NCBI GenBank assembly: GCA_026419785.1
Contig: JAODTK010005065.1
Location: 62,001 to 126,000 of the forward strand
DNA: 64,000 nt
Origin: Sclerodactyla briareus
Taxonomy: Eukaryota; Echinodermata; Holothuroidea; Dendrochirotida; Sclerodactylidae
Direction: 5' to 3'
Every line of letters starts with the position of its first letter. Position 1 is the first letter of the stretch. This document shows, piece after piece, positions 48,386-60,558 of this stretch. The notes under the pieces were generated by a model, which saw only the letters and a list, made by a program, of their open reading frames with translations, had not been told where the DNA came from and ran no database searches. A program made the translations under genes and the position numbers.

Positions 48386-49200
48386 GGAGGTTTGGGTCCC
48401 ATTGTTTTCTTGCTTTGGTCTTAAAACAAGAGCACCACTGGTGCTATAGCTCAACCGAACAATGTACCAAGACGAATGTACAATTATGTTTTAAAATGTT
48501 CAAGATCATTAGGCCAAGGCAGTTCAAGCAATGGCCTATTGGTGCCCCCGCTGTAACAACCTTTTGACATTGATCTTCATGGGGCCAAAGATGTCTTAGC
48601 AGTCCAATGAACATTGTTGCCACGCAGTCAACATCCAGCGAAGAATGCCCATTGGAGAGAGAACGAGGCAATTTCACACAATGGCCTATTGCGCCCTTCA
48701 ATGACCTCTGCCTTTACCTTCACAAGTCACAAAAGTCATTAATAATTGGTCAATTTTGGTCAATAGCCATCATAGAATACTGTTTTGCTTATTTTCTATC
48801 AATGTTACCTTTTTGTTTTTTTGTTTTTTTTTTTTAATTCTAAACGACAACTATTAATGGTGCATCCAAACTTGCAAACAAGCTGAAAAGAGCAACTCCA
48901 AAGGACATTTGACACAGTTTTTTGAAGAAAATCTAATGTTACTTTGGATAGGATATACATTTTGAAATTTCATAGATAATGCCTATATTGCCCCTTGACC
49001 CTGACCTTCACAAGTCAAACATGTCTCAAGGGTCACTTAACAATGTGTCCAAGCTTGATCGACATCCTTCACAGATGACTGTTTGGTGGCAATTGTTGAC
49101 ACCCTTATAGAGTAATAGCTGTTGGGGACCTAAGTGGTGTCCTCGGTATTGCTTTTCCATCATTATGATAAACCTCACAACTGTCAGGAGGAAGAAAAAC
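48386..49200. repeat. Dispersed repeat with ACCTTCACAAGTCA motifs
   Basis: CCTTCACAAGTCA occurs at about 48717 and 49010, each followed by a TCAA(T/C)-rich stretch. It matches the repeat at 53930-54550 (CCTTCACAAGGTCA). It leads straight into the GGGCCC array, so the two are parts of one composite element. No gene is seen. Confidence 0.65.
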
Positions 49201-50320
49201 ATGTTTTGCCGGATTGCATAATGGGCCCGTCGGGCCCAACTGGGCTCACGTCCGAAATTCCTGAGACCCCTGAAGGTACAGCTACTAAAGACCCTCATTA
49301 TGCCCAAATCCTGAGCACTAACTTGTGCATCGTAATTTGTAGAAGCATTTGCATGATTTTAAACATGATTGGCCCTAGGGCCCACTTTGTTCGCAAAAAC
49401 ACCCCCAAATGGACCACTAACCGAGCAGCATTATGTAACCTTCAAAGAAAACCATTTGGTACTTGTGGAAGGAGATGCATTGAATGCATTTCAAGTACCA
49501 TTGTGGTGTAATTTCATAGAATGGGCCCTTGGGCCCAAGTGGGACGCTTGGATTTGAAATTCCTGACCACCCCATAAGTTAACGACTGTTATACCTTCAT
49601 TATGACCGAACTTCCGCACTGTGCAACAAAAACTTGTAAGAGGAGGCTTTGCGTAATTCCCACAAGTGGGGGCCCTCGAGCCCACACTAAGCTTGGTTCC
49701 CAAATCCTGAACACCCCAGGTACTCTGTTAGAAGAACCCCAGTATTCCCGTACATCAGCACTGTGCAACTAATTTGTAGGAGATTACAAGATGTTGTGGT
49801 ATTTAGCCTACTGGGCCCTTTGGCCGACGTCCTGAACACCCCATGGCCCTCTACCCAAGGAACTACATGTACTTTGAAGAAAACTAATTGACACTTGTGG
49901 GAGATATCATTCTCCAGTAACCATTGTGTGAAATTTCATAAAAGGGCCCCAGCCGAAGTGGACCTTGGATCCAAAATAGCCTAAACACCCCAAAGTACGG
50001 CGGATAGAACCATCATTGACCGAACTCATCAATGTGCCAAAATTTGTAGGAGAATTAGCGTTTTGCAGTTTCCCACGTATTGGCCCAGTGTGCCCCTTTA
50101 ATGCCAGTTGACTTTGACCTTCGGGTGGTCATCGATGACCCATCAGTCAGTTAACATTGTCGATAAGTCTGGTCGCAGATTCATCAAAGCCACAACAGTT
50201 TGTGGACCAAAAAGCCAAAGTGTACAGACTGGGATAGATAGAAGGATTGATAGATAGAAGGACAATGGGCATCACATAGGGCTCACCAGCATCCTGGTTT
50301 GAGTAACAAAAGAGTGAACG
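49200..50320. repeat. GGGCCC tandem repeat, array 2
   Basis: Palindromic GGGCCC/GGCC cores lie at about 49222, 49370, 49523, 49667, 49815, 49945 and 50083, a spacing of 130 to 153 bases. Between them are CCTGAACACCCC, GCACTGTGCAAC and TTTGTAGGAGAT. The array ends with GACTTTGACCTTCGGGTGG, a GATAGATAGAAGG stretch and CACCAGCATCCTGGTTTGA. That final short inverted repeat also closes the element at 54520-54540. Confidence 0.85.
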
Positions 50321-51059
50321 TCACTCCATTTAGAGCGTGCGTGTGATCATTACTACTCCATTTCATCCAGTGTAGAAATCTTTGCCCATTATAGAGCACA
50401 CTTCACTCATCTAAGTGTGGAATTCACGCTTTCCGACAGTGTGGCTGACTGACCACGTCCAATAATTCCATGGAGAGAGTATGGTTATCATCACTCCTTT
50501 TCAGAGCGCATTCATTCCATTGGAGCGGAAAAAAAAAATGTACACTCTACATTCGAGGTTGTGCTGAGTGACTACTTCATTAGAGTGAAATTCACTTCTT
50601 GTTTTTTAGTGAGCATGCATGAGTGACATGGCGTAATACTAGAGCGACAGCCATTCCGGGATGAAGTTTTGTTTCAGTAGTTTTGGTTAATTATTTTCAT
50701 CCTGGGTGGGTCACAAGAAGACCAAAATTGCCCAGTTTTTGGTCGATTTCCCTGATGGATTGTCCAACCCGAGTGCCGTGATTCCCAATACCTTGCGAAA
50801 TTCCAACTAACATGTTATTGACGCCTTCAACATCCACATTCTGTCTATTAGAACATATGGCCAGTTAGAATAAGCAATATATGGGCTATTTAACAGGCCT
50901 ATTAACAGGGGAAATAAAGGGAATTGATGATGTTCTCTGACATATATGCCTATTTTGCAGCAAAATACTGCCAATTCTCAGTATAACGTGGTCCCATTTT
51001 GGTGTTCCCTATTGGTCATTATCGCGGGCCTGTCGCGCGCGACACCATCGAATTGTTCA
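50321..51059. other. Stretch with repeated GAGTG/CACTC motifs
   Basis: GAGTGAA, TCACTC, ACTCCATT and AGAGCG recur irregularly between 50310 and 50640, including the near-palindrome GAGTGAACGTCACTC. This looks like an old repeat. No gene is seen. Confidence 0.45.
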
Positions 51060-51232
51060 CCCGACAAAAATCCGCCCATTTCTTGCCCAATCCAATAGAC
51101 CCCATAGGCATAACACAGGAGCCAAAAACAGTCTTTGCCGTGTATTCGCACGAAAAATCGCCCATTCGCTTTGCCCAAATCATAGACCCTCAGAAATGAC
51201 ACCGGAGCGAAAATAATCTGTGTCACGTATTC
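51060..51232. repeat. Tandem duplication of about 85 bp
   Basis: Two adjacent copies each contain AAAAATC(C)GCCCATT, TTGCCCAA and ATAGACCC, and end GTATTCGCAC (about 51153 and 51232). No function is seen. Confidence 0.8.
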
Positions 51233-53929
51233 GCACATTCCTGTAGGGTGTAGTAAAGAATCTGTAGGCCCAGTTTCATACTTTTCCGCCAGACCAGTCC
51301 GGTCATGAAGACTGCGTACAGCGTTGCACCTGCATACTTTCCGTTCCGGTGTAACGCACAAATTTCCCAAAAATGATATCTTCAAATAATGGATTCTGTA
51401 GATCAGGAGTATTGGTCACTGCAATTCATGTTTTGATCATCGAAGAAAGAGGAAACGAAATTTATAAAGTATGAATTGGGCTTAAATGTAAGCAGAGATT
51501 GTTACTTGTGTGGGAGATTCTTTTGTTACTATACAAAGGAATGACCAATGTTAGGTTTAATTTCATTTGAAATTTTATTATGTACCATTTGACATTTGTA
51601 GGCAGAAGTCGTGGAATTGTTCAACACAGAATTTCCAAGAACCGGGTCGTTTGGTTGTTGTGCGAGTACCCGTTTGAACATAGTACATGAATGCCATAGT
51701 CTTCGGATCAGTCAGAGGTCATGCAGAGTGATCGTCTGAAGACTTTTTAAACAAACACAAGTTTATTGTTTTCTCGTCCCAATGAACTAGTCCTTGCTCA
51801 CAAGCGCTAATGGTAGCTGGTGCCCGCTAAATCACCCTTGCTGGACATTAAATTACTATATACACCCTCTGCTCTGTTAATTTAAGACTCTTTTTAATCT
51901 CGACTTGAACCAAAGAGATATACAAATTATGTTGACAGTAATTGTGTTGGCGTGTCGTATGAGGGGACAAATTATAGTGGCTGTTCTACCTAAATCTAGA
52001 ACCCTTTTGATTCAATTTTTGGTAATAGTTGTTGTTAGCCGTCTTACTTGGCTAGTACATTGTGTGTGATTAACAGAATAGTAAAATTCAGTGAAGGGAA
52101 GCTCCCACTAAGATATTTCCCTAAGTCCTGTATGTCTATCAACATACAAGTCCGATCTCTCATTAATCATTCCTGCAGTAACCAGTAACTGGATGAGCAA
52201 TCATTGTGAATCACTTTACAGCTTACAACTGGCCACATGTATCAGGTTTAGGTTCTCAATGGATTATTAAGGTCAATCTGTAAAGAAAGAATGTGAACAA
52301 TGGAATAATCTTATCATAAGCTTAAACATGAATGACACAAAATCGGCTAGCCTATACCCAACTTTATTAGTAAATCGTACTCAAAACCTGATCACCCAAC
52401 CGGATACCCCATACAAAGTACATCATTTCGGGTCTTAACCATTCCGAATAAATCCTGACTCTCAATCCATGATATGAAAAGTAAATCGCATAATCGCCAG
52501 TTTTCATGATATCCAACCCCACTGGATGTAGTGAAATTAATGGCAAATGAGACCAATTGAATGGCGTCCATTACCCTGAATCTTCGATTAACAGTTTTCG
52601 AACTGAATGTTGTGAGCCTATTCACTCACAAGTTTTGTGAGAACCCGGCAAACTTCGTCATTGCCGTGATTAGATATTTTATGCGAAAATACTAATCAGT
52701 TTCATCTACGACGTTATTTCCTGCACTATTAGCATAATTTTTATACTGAAAATCTAATCAGTTTATCTACTTCATTTCCTGCACTTATGTGCCCGATCAA
52801 ATCACCATCACTCATCTGTATCTTGCTAACAAGATTGAACAATATCAGTAGATCAACCATGTTTTTATCTTTTCCACTTTAAGCCCTACTACAGTAGTGA
52901 CATAGGTAAGTTTTCTAAATTTACACACTACATTATGCCTGAATTATTAAGAGGAGTCCGGAAGAAGAGGGTGACATTATTTCTCATTCTCTCACAAGTG
53001 GCGATCGTAATCACTGACACGAAGATCCGACCACGTCCGCCACTTTGTTGTGGATGGTTGACCTGCCTGTATCATAATCGAAGTACATTATTGACACAAT
53101 GGCAAGAATGAAAACAGACTCAAAACGAACCAAGAAGTTCGGATGGGCTGATATATCATTTTACTTTGTCTGGATCCGATTCGATTTAGTTTCTAATGTA
53201 TAACATGGCTTAGTTATAACTTCCTCCGCGGTTTACTGTTGGCTGTAGTAATAGTATCTTATTATTAGAATAGGCTTTAGCCTAGGTTCATACGTTCAAC
53301 GCTACTAACCGCCTAGAAAGTAAAAGGCTATGCTTCAAACATCCTCTGCAATACTCCAAAATCCGTGGTTTTCAGATTCTATTTATCCCGACTTTTCGAA
53401 AACTTCCTGATTCTCTGTGTTACACACTCACGATTTAGACCAAATGAGTATTCCATGATAAATTCCATAGAACGAACGACAAAAAAATATCAAGCTGTCA
53501 CTTTCGAGTGACTGCGTGAATCGCTTGGTCCGGTCCGTGTAGGTTTGGGTAGGTGTCAGTATTGCCCTTCCGTTGAGGTATGGTGACTTTGGTAATTACG
53601 AGGTAGAGAGAATACAAACCGTACGTGCTTCCAAAAGTTATGTTACGCAGACACTAACCCCTTTGGTTGTTTTGTCCCTCTACTACCGGGGTATATCCGG
53701 TATATACAAAGTTTCGAAAAAGAACGAGCAATAGTTGACATACATAACAGCCTAGTTATTGTAGTTCAGATTCTTCCGAGTGGGAATTAATGGCGAAATG
53801 AGAAGGACATGGGAATTGTCTTTTCCATGAATGAACCTACACTACCGAACCTTACATGACATGTAAATGTTTGTGAGCATGCTATGAGAAGCACTTTTCG
53901 AGAAACATAAGACTGCAATTTGAGAACAA
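51233..53929. other. Unrecognised stretch
   Basis: About 2.7 kb without a domain or tandem array. A short local duplication (CTAATCAGTTT(C)ATCTAC and TTTCCTGCACT) lies at about 52690-52795. A 77-codon minus-strand open frame at 52392-52625 has no recognised domain. Confidence 0.4.
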
Positions 53930-54550
53930 TCCAATCCCCTTCATAGCAGGAAAATGCATTTTGTAGATTTGAACGAAGTAGTCTCTTATTCCTCTTTAAT
54001 GACCTTTGACCTTGACCTTCACAAGGTCAAAGTTGTCCCAGGGGTCAATGAACATTGTTTCCACATTCGGTCCACATCCATCAATGTTGACTGTTTTAGG
54101 TGGCCAATCATACCTGTTCTTTTCTTTCACACCAGATGTTACTGTTTTTAACTTGAAATGGCATTATATGATGTTCCATCAAAAACTCTGTGTACAAACT
54201 GAAAGGAACACTACCCAAGGAACATTATGACGTGATTCCAGACAATCTAATACTTCTTGTAGAAGAAGATACATTTTGTAATTTTGAACAAAATGGCCAA
54301 TTTTGATGCTTTAATGACATTGACCTTGACCTTCACAAAGTCAGGAATTGTCCTAGTGGTCAATAATCATTATGTTCCAGTTTGGTCAACATCACAATCA
54401 AAGGATTGTTCAATTGCACGAAAAAAGGGCAATTGTGGAAGCCCAGATCATTTGACACACAGGAAGTAGTAGATAGATAGATGATAATAGATATAGAATG
54501 AATAGCATCACAAGAGCTCCACCAGCATAGCTGGTTTGACCTAAAATCAG
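53930..54550. repeat. TGACCTTTGACCTTGACC dispersed repeat
   Basis: Two similar halves each contain TTGACCTTGACCTTCACAA(A/G)GTCA (about 54007 and 54310), then GTCAATxAxCATT and a CCACATTCGGTC/CAGTTTGGTC stretch. The end is AGATAGATAG, then CATCACAAGAGCTCCACCAG and ATAGCTGGTTTGA. The sequence ACCAGCATAGCTGGT forms a 6-bp stem with a 3-base loop. Related copies lie at 48386-50320. A Helitron-like end is conceivable, but CTRR is not at a matching place. Confidence 0.75.
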
Positions 54551-54683
54551 ATTCGTGGTGAACAAATACATTCCTTGTTGGGCAGTGAGTCCCAATCCTG
54601 AGTTCCGTTTATTTTATTCAAAACCACCTCTGTAGAAGGGATGTAACGAGCCACTAGGACAACACCAACTATATTCTCTGTCA

Positions 54684-55250
54684 GACCATTACTGACTACA
54701 AGGTTGGATTCCTTGCACCTATTCCGAGGATATTGGAGGTAGAATGTCAACTGTTGTGCTCAAAGAAGCCATTCTCTACCCCTTTCTAGAGAAACCAGCT
54801 CGAAATAGCGAGTTACTGGAATATCTGATATTCCATATCTTGAAAAAGTGGTTAAGCCTACACATCCAGCGTCTGAACGACCCGCACTGGAATTGACCAT
54901 ACAAGATCGCCCGTAGTACTTCGCGTTCATCAGTTCAAAGCGACATGCGCGAAGCATTGGAACAAAAAAAGAGGCCCAACGACATGTTTACTGCTATATA
55001 GACCTATCAGTGGCCCTTGGATTCTATAGTCATGCGACTCTCCTTCCTTTTTCGCTTTTTAAATCTCGTGGTGAAGCCCACTTATTTCCGCTATGCTTTC
55101 TTCTAAGACTATGGTCATCTGTCCTGTTCGTTTTATAGCGCTTTCGGAAGGCATTGCCCCTGACATATTGCGATAAATAAAGGTTTTCATAATTAGTAGG
55201 AAGACCGCCAGCAGGCACCGTAGTAAATACATAGCCTATAAAGGTCTACT
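54684..55250 (+). mobile_element. LINE reverse transcriptase remnant, block B copy 2
   Basis: The plus strand reads SDMREALEQKKRPNDMF (about 54938-54990), the segment just before the polymerase A motif in CR1/L2-like LINEs. A decayed A motif and the element's 3' end follow. The internal deletion is the same as at 6838-7310, so these two are copies of one already deleted element. Confidence 0.75.
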
Positions 55251-55439
55251 AACTTCACTGCTACGCTCAAGAAATTGACTGAACATTTTTCATGCCATTC
55301 CATGTATTTGTTCATTCGCATTTCGGGCATGTTTACATAATCAGGCCAAATAAAATGATATTATACCCAGTGTTTTATATAAAAAAAAAAAAAAAATCAA
55401 TGAATACGAGAGAGCGTACAGTGAAAATTCAGGCAGGCT

Positions 55440-56080
55440 CAACGAAATAGTGTACTCTCTATAGGAAGGAACAGCAGTTTAGTTAGTGAAAAGGGGTCAG
55501 GAGGACAAAATCCTCATGAGACACCCTGAAGCCACAACATCCCAGAAGAGAGGAACATCCCAGATGCCTAAATAATTCGCCCACAGTTCTTGAAAAATAA
55601 ATCAAGACTGTTCTTCAACGCATCCACACTCTTAGACAGAACAACATCCTCAGGAAGGCTATTCCACTCATTCATAACTCTCCTCGAGGAGAAATACTTC
55701 AATGTCCAAATCTACAGCGTTTACACGAAGCTTGGAGGCAATGACCCCTATTGGTGGTAACTTTGGAAAAACTCGAAGAAATAGTGGAAGGAAAGGCCCT
55801 CGAATCCATGAACAATTTTTAAAAAACCTGAATCACAATCACCTTGGAAAGTCGTTCGTCTCACAGCCCATCGAGTTAGACTGGGACGCATTAATCTTTC
55901 CCTCGTAAGGTAAATCTCTAAGACAGTGAATTAATCAAGTGGCCCTCCGCTGAACGTTTTCAATTACACCCTGTTTGTCTTTCGAGAAATAGGATTCCAT
56001 ACTCGGACAGAATATTCCAGGTGAGGTCCTCACCAGCTGCTCAAACAGCCTGACAGCAATATCTTTATCAAGGAAACAGT
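55440..56080 (-). mobile_element. LINE C-terminal remnant, antisense, block B copy 2
   Basis: On the minus strand, with frame breaks: SPGIFCPSMESYFSK, VIENVQRRAT, a gap, then VMNEWNSLPEDVVLSKSVDA near 55680-55620. These are standard landmarks of CR1/RTE-type polymerase ends. It pairs with 7440-7935 and retains more of the 5' side. Confidence 0.75.
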
Positions 56081-56139
56081 AACAGCTGAACAGTCATAAG
56101 GCAACAAGTCCATATAACAATTATGAAGGGAAGATGAGT

Positions 56140-56620
56140 TGTAATATAAAAAAAAAAACATTTACGGCATAGATTATAATCCGGCATGGCTTTTTTCCTC
56201 TGATGAAGAATTTAGGAATCAAAGCTTCACTTCTCAGTTTGTAGACCTGTTATATCATGACAACATGTGCAAGCCAAAAAAGAAAGATAAAAAGGAAAAA
56301 AACAAAATTGAAAGTAAATATTTTATGACATGTGAGCGATTGACGAAGAGTTAACAAGCGAGGTATTTAGTGACCTGGTTTTCGTGTCACGTGACAGGAG
56401 GGCAGTAATGGTTCACTCGCGTGTCACGTGACATAACTTACGTTCAGTCATCTCCTATTCTACGGGACGATTCTGGCGATTTGGAGGAAGACTGAGACCC
56501 ATCGTCACTCAGTCATTTGAGAATATTTGCGATGTAAACATTCATATAAACTCACAGCCCCTGGCCCAGTTTGCCACTAACATTGGCTCTGGCTGAAGAT
56601 GATAAGACCCCATTTAACTG
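56140..56620. repeat. Repeat shared with 22740-23150
   Basis: Ordered matches (ATAATCCGGCAT, CACTTCTCAG, ACATGTGAGCGATTGA, CACTCAGTCATT) extend the homology of the LINE-bearing segment. TCACGTGAC occurs at 56386-56394 and again at about 56425-56433. Confidence 0.7.
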
Positions 56621-56699
56621 TCGTATGCTCTAACTGCCATGCTTTCCTGCTGCAGCAGGAATCCATATGTAATGTATTTTTCCCAGAAATTTTACGATG

Positions 56700-57960
56700 A
56701 CCAAACCATTAAAAAAAAAGTGTAGAAGTCCCTAGTAACTCTGTGGCGGAATTTGAATTTAGCTATGCTTAATCAATGGCTTGAAGATAGAAGCCAGACT
56801 TAGGGCCTTATTTAAAAAACAAACTGTTCCTTTGGCTCGAATTCATGTTCATAATCCGCTAATAATTTACGTTGGTCAAACACGTGCAGAACTGCCAAAC
56901 CTTCCAAAGCAGCGTTCAGCAGATAATAAGAAGGGGCAGTTGCCTAGCGAGATACAGGATGGGGTGGGATGGAGAACTTCCAAAACGACACTTCACATGC
57001 ATCATCGTAATTTTGCTTCCCACCAATACAGGATTGTCAGAATTTTGCAGATACGAAACAACATCAACGAAAAAATACTAGTAAAGAGTACCTCACAGAA
57101 CTGATGTGCGACTTTTTTTCGGTATCATGAAACGAAAACCACGAGGACAACGCCTCCGAGGCGGCGTGACCATTACCCAATACCCTCCAAAGAACACGGA
57201 CATCAATATTAGGGAACAGCTCGGTGGAGGTAGCAAGCATTGTTTTCCTCGATTTCCTCCAATCCAACGTGCTGTGGTGATAAAAGTGCCCGGAAGCGGA
57301 GTTGTCGAATGCGCCCCGCCCGGAATGCGCCCCGCCCGGAAGGGATCTGGAGTTCCGGAGAACAACGAACTTCGCAATTAATTGGGAAGTTAGACTACTT
57401 AATTAACCTAGTGTACGCTGAAAATCTCAAAATGCGGTTCAATCACATGTCCCGTGGATATGTGCCAAACCACACCACAGGTTCCCGGTACGTCTGTAAT
57501 CTTGCTAACGAACAATAAAACAATAAAACAAAGCTAATTACCCTACCTAATTATGGGTCTTACCTTACCAAAATCTAATCCGATCGTGTTCCCTCAACCC
57601 CGATACCACATACGAAATTATATTAGAATCATTTTTACTGATTCAGATAAAAGTTTGCTAACGGGCAAGCGTGACATACACACCCACACATACACACAAT
57701 ACATGTACAGGTACCAAATAGAGACAGACCCCATTAGTTGCAGTTGCATCACATACACCCCTACACAACACACCAGCGCATCACTTGGACTCAATACGGA
57801 GACATGGAACTAAATACCCCCCCCCCCCCCAGTACATAATGGTGTCAGTAGATCACATCATAAATAACCCAAAAATGCAGAGAAACTGACCGGGACGTCC
57901 TCGTTTGCAACCATTCCCGGGTTGCACATTGAGAAGTCACATATGGTCCCCGACTAGAAC
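56700..57960. other. Unrecognised; small GC tandem duplication
   Basis: The 16-base unit AATGCGCCCCGCCCGG occurs twice in tandem near 57308-57340. Frames of about 90 codons overlap on both strands at 57093-57381 without a known domain. A 14-base C run lies at 57817-57830. Confidence 0.4.
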
Positions 57961-57963
57961 ATT

Positions 57964-58210
57964 TACATACACAATACACACAACACCACACACACCACAC
58001 ACACACACACACACACCACACACACACACACCACACACACACACACACACACAACACCACACAAACACAAACACAACACCGCGAGCCGCACGCACGTAAC
58101 ACACGCACACGTCGAACACGCACGCACCCACACCGCACGTACAGAACACGCACATCACACCCCCGCGCACACCACCACACATACGCAACTCACACACGCG
58201 CGCGCACTCA

Positions 58211-58249
<39 letters not shown>

Positions 58250-58262
58250 CACACAACACACA
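57964..58262. repeat. (CA)n microsatellite with CG-rich interruptions
   Basis: About 300 bases of CA repeats, broken at 58080-58200 by CGCACG-type units. Cysteine/valine-rich frames on the other strand are artefacts of the repeat. Confidence 0.95.
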
Positions 58263-58446
58263 ATGGACTCGTTCAGTCAATTCCTCCTGAACCTATTTCA
58301 GAGTAATGTTATGTCCTGTTATTTATTCTCGTGCAGGTCTCAATCTCAACCAACTATATCAAATCAAGCCATTACGAGATCTTTCGCGAACTCTGTGTTG
58401 CCAGTAGTAATTTTTCCCCATGTTCGGGTCTCTGCTGTCGTTATGC

Positions 58447-60558
58447 TTAATAACATCGTGAGCTCCTATCTACCTCTCGTGTCCTCTTTATAATTCCTCC
58501 TTGTTTGTATACTGTAACTAATATTTCGTCCGCCCACCTCTCCTTCCACAGCATGTGGAAGAAACTTCTCTTGGCTTTTACACACACTGCAACGGCCACC
58601 AGTCCGCACTTCTCACATAATTGGGTTTTAGTGAATGTATACTTCACTTGACGGGCTATGGGGTCGACGGCACAGGCTTTTTTTTTTTCCTGGCCCGAAT
58701 TAGTCACAACACGCAAGAGATTGCCTCCGTGTATGGCAATAGCGCGTGTAATGTTGATTCGCCATATGGAAGTTGTGAAGGTTGCCTTTGTGCTTGAGTT
58801 TGACTGTCCATACATACAACATTCCTGCTGTTACAACCAACTATAAGGTAATCCTTGACAGGGTAGGTTGAAACCTACTAACCAACTGAGCATCGGGCCA
58901 GTTCATAATCGCGTCTTTCGGTCCTGATTGATACGTAAGACTGATCTCTCGTGTCATAGACAACCAATTCCAACCATTGCGTATATAACAGCAACTCGGA
59001 ATCGGACAAGAAGCTACATTGTAAAGAGTAGAATAGTAGATAGGATGAAAACATTTTCTGTTGTAGGAAATCCCCTCTCGTGTTTGAAAACTGTTATCTG
59101 ATGTGCTTCGTAGGGAGTTGAAGCCTTTCCGGTGATGGCTATAGTACCATGTTTATCGCTTGTGATATCACTGATCAGCCATCCCTTTTTTATACGTGGC
59201 ATCTCGATAATATGTTCCACATCTCGGTGTCTTACAGTCACTATTGATAATGAATCCCCCTTGTTCGGTTGTTAGGGTCTCTAATTCTGGGTCGTCTCTC
59301 GCCATGTCCTCGCTCAATAGATCAATCGCTATGCAGATGTCCGGGATGCACTGGGCATCCGCCCAATACTGTTCGCGGTGAAGATACTTTCCGCTGGTTG
59401 TGGTAACAGCCTCAAACCTCCCTACCATACCGTCAGAATGGTCAGAAAGTGCTTTGATCTCCCTGGTTTTATTATCTACTTGGTCTTCAGTGAAGCCAGC
59501 AGTTATCGATGCCATCGTTCATGACACTAGCCCCTCCTTAGCCCGCTTCCTGTGCCTTTCGTTCTCCTCTTGTAATTTCTTCAAGTCAGAATCAGCTTCA
59601 CGCTTCTCCTCCTCACAAAAAAATTCATATTCTACTCTCAATTCTTTTATTCTATTCTCTAATTCATTCTTCTCATTAATCTCTTATTCTTCACCGGTTT
59701 CTCATCTTCAGCTGTTTATATCTTCAGGGTTTTTCCTCTTCTCTCGATCTCTTGTTTTGTGTCCTTCCTTCTTCCCTTCGCATCCAGTTGTTCTTGCAGT
59801 TTTCCCGTTTCTCCAGATCAACACTAATGTCCAGTGTTTCTTGGCTTCCTTGATCTTTGCCTGCACCCGATAAACCTTTGTCTTGTGTTGCATCAAATCA
59901 GGATTTTACTCTTCATTAGTCTCTTCGATTTTTGCCCACTGTTCCGACTTCTTTGCATGTGGTGGCCTTGATGAACACCGTAGTACACTTATACCTATCG
60001 GCAAATCTCCACAAGTTCGTGCAGCAGACCTTGACAGTTTCTCTCTTCGGGTTGTCCTGACTATTGGTGCCTCGTCACGATGTCAGCTCTGATTGTGGAA
60101 TTTCGCTTCCAGCGCGTTCAGAGGGAATATGATAGGATGGTGGTACTTTGCGACCCCACTGGAGGCATGCAATCCATGACATATCTCACCAAGAAGTCAT
60201 TACAACCTGAACAAAAAGCACTTCATCAGTTTCTTTCTTCTTTCTGGCATTGAATGCAGGTGCGCTGAGGATCATCGTTGACAGAGATTTCTGGAGCCGG
60301 ATGTACTCGATTATGTTTTTGGTGTTGAAGTCATCCTAATCCATTGATTGCCATCTTTATGAAGAGTGTGCTGTTCCCTGCAGTCCAAACTCAATTTCCT
60401 TTGCCCCCCTCGTTGACGATCTCTCAACAATCATAGCCAATTTCTGTGAAGCACGGAAGGATCTTCGTTCTCAGCTGCCCATGCATATACACCACTGTAG
60501 GAACTGCTCGTCATGTCCTTCAGAGGGGCTGCCGATGCCATGATGTTTACAGTCTTTC
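58447..60558 (-). pseudogene. TRIM-like RING/B-box/coiled-coil gene, copy B (broken)
   Basis: This is a paralogue of 8041-10080. A pyrimidine-rich acceptor (TTTTTTGGTTCAG, CT at 60559-60560) leads to ATG at 60541 and MASAAPLKDM, the likely true start of both genes. A RING remnant (about 60520-60370) and B-boxes (about 60270-59950, badly broken) follow. The coiled coil is clear at 59690-59540, with KNELENRIKELRVEYEFF and EEEKREADSDLKKLQEENER. The C-terminal part reads AIDLLSEDMARDDPELETLT, VDPIARQVKYTFTK and LWKERWADEILVTVYKQGGI, ending near 58447. The family is expected to act as RING ubiquitin ligases in the cytoplasm, often in innate immunity in animals. Many one-base frame changes separate the parts, more than in copy A. 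It is a pseudogene, or an intact gene in a poor assembly. Confidence 0.75.

Noticed and set aside
54520-54550. Helitron 3' end (short hairpin, then CTAA)
   Set aside because: CTAA follows the hairpin in one copy only. The related copy at 50300 continues differently, and no Rep/helicase or TC 5' end was seen.
57845-58263. Cys/Val-rich minus-strand open frames
   Set aside because: Translation of the CA microsatellite.
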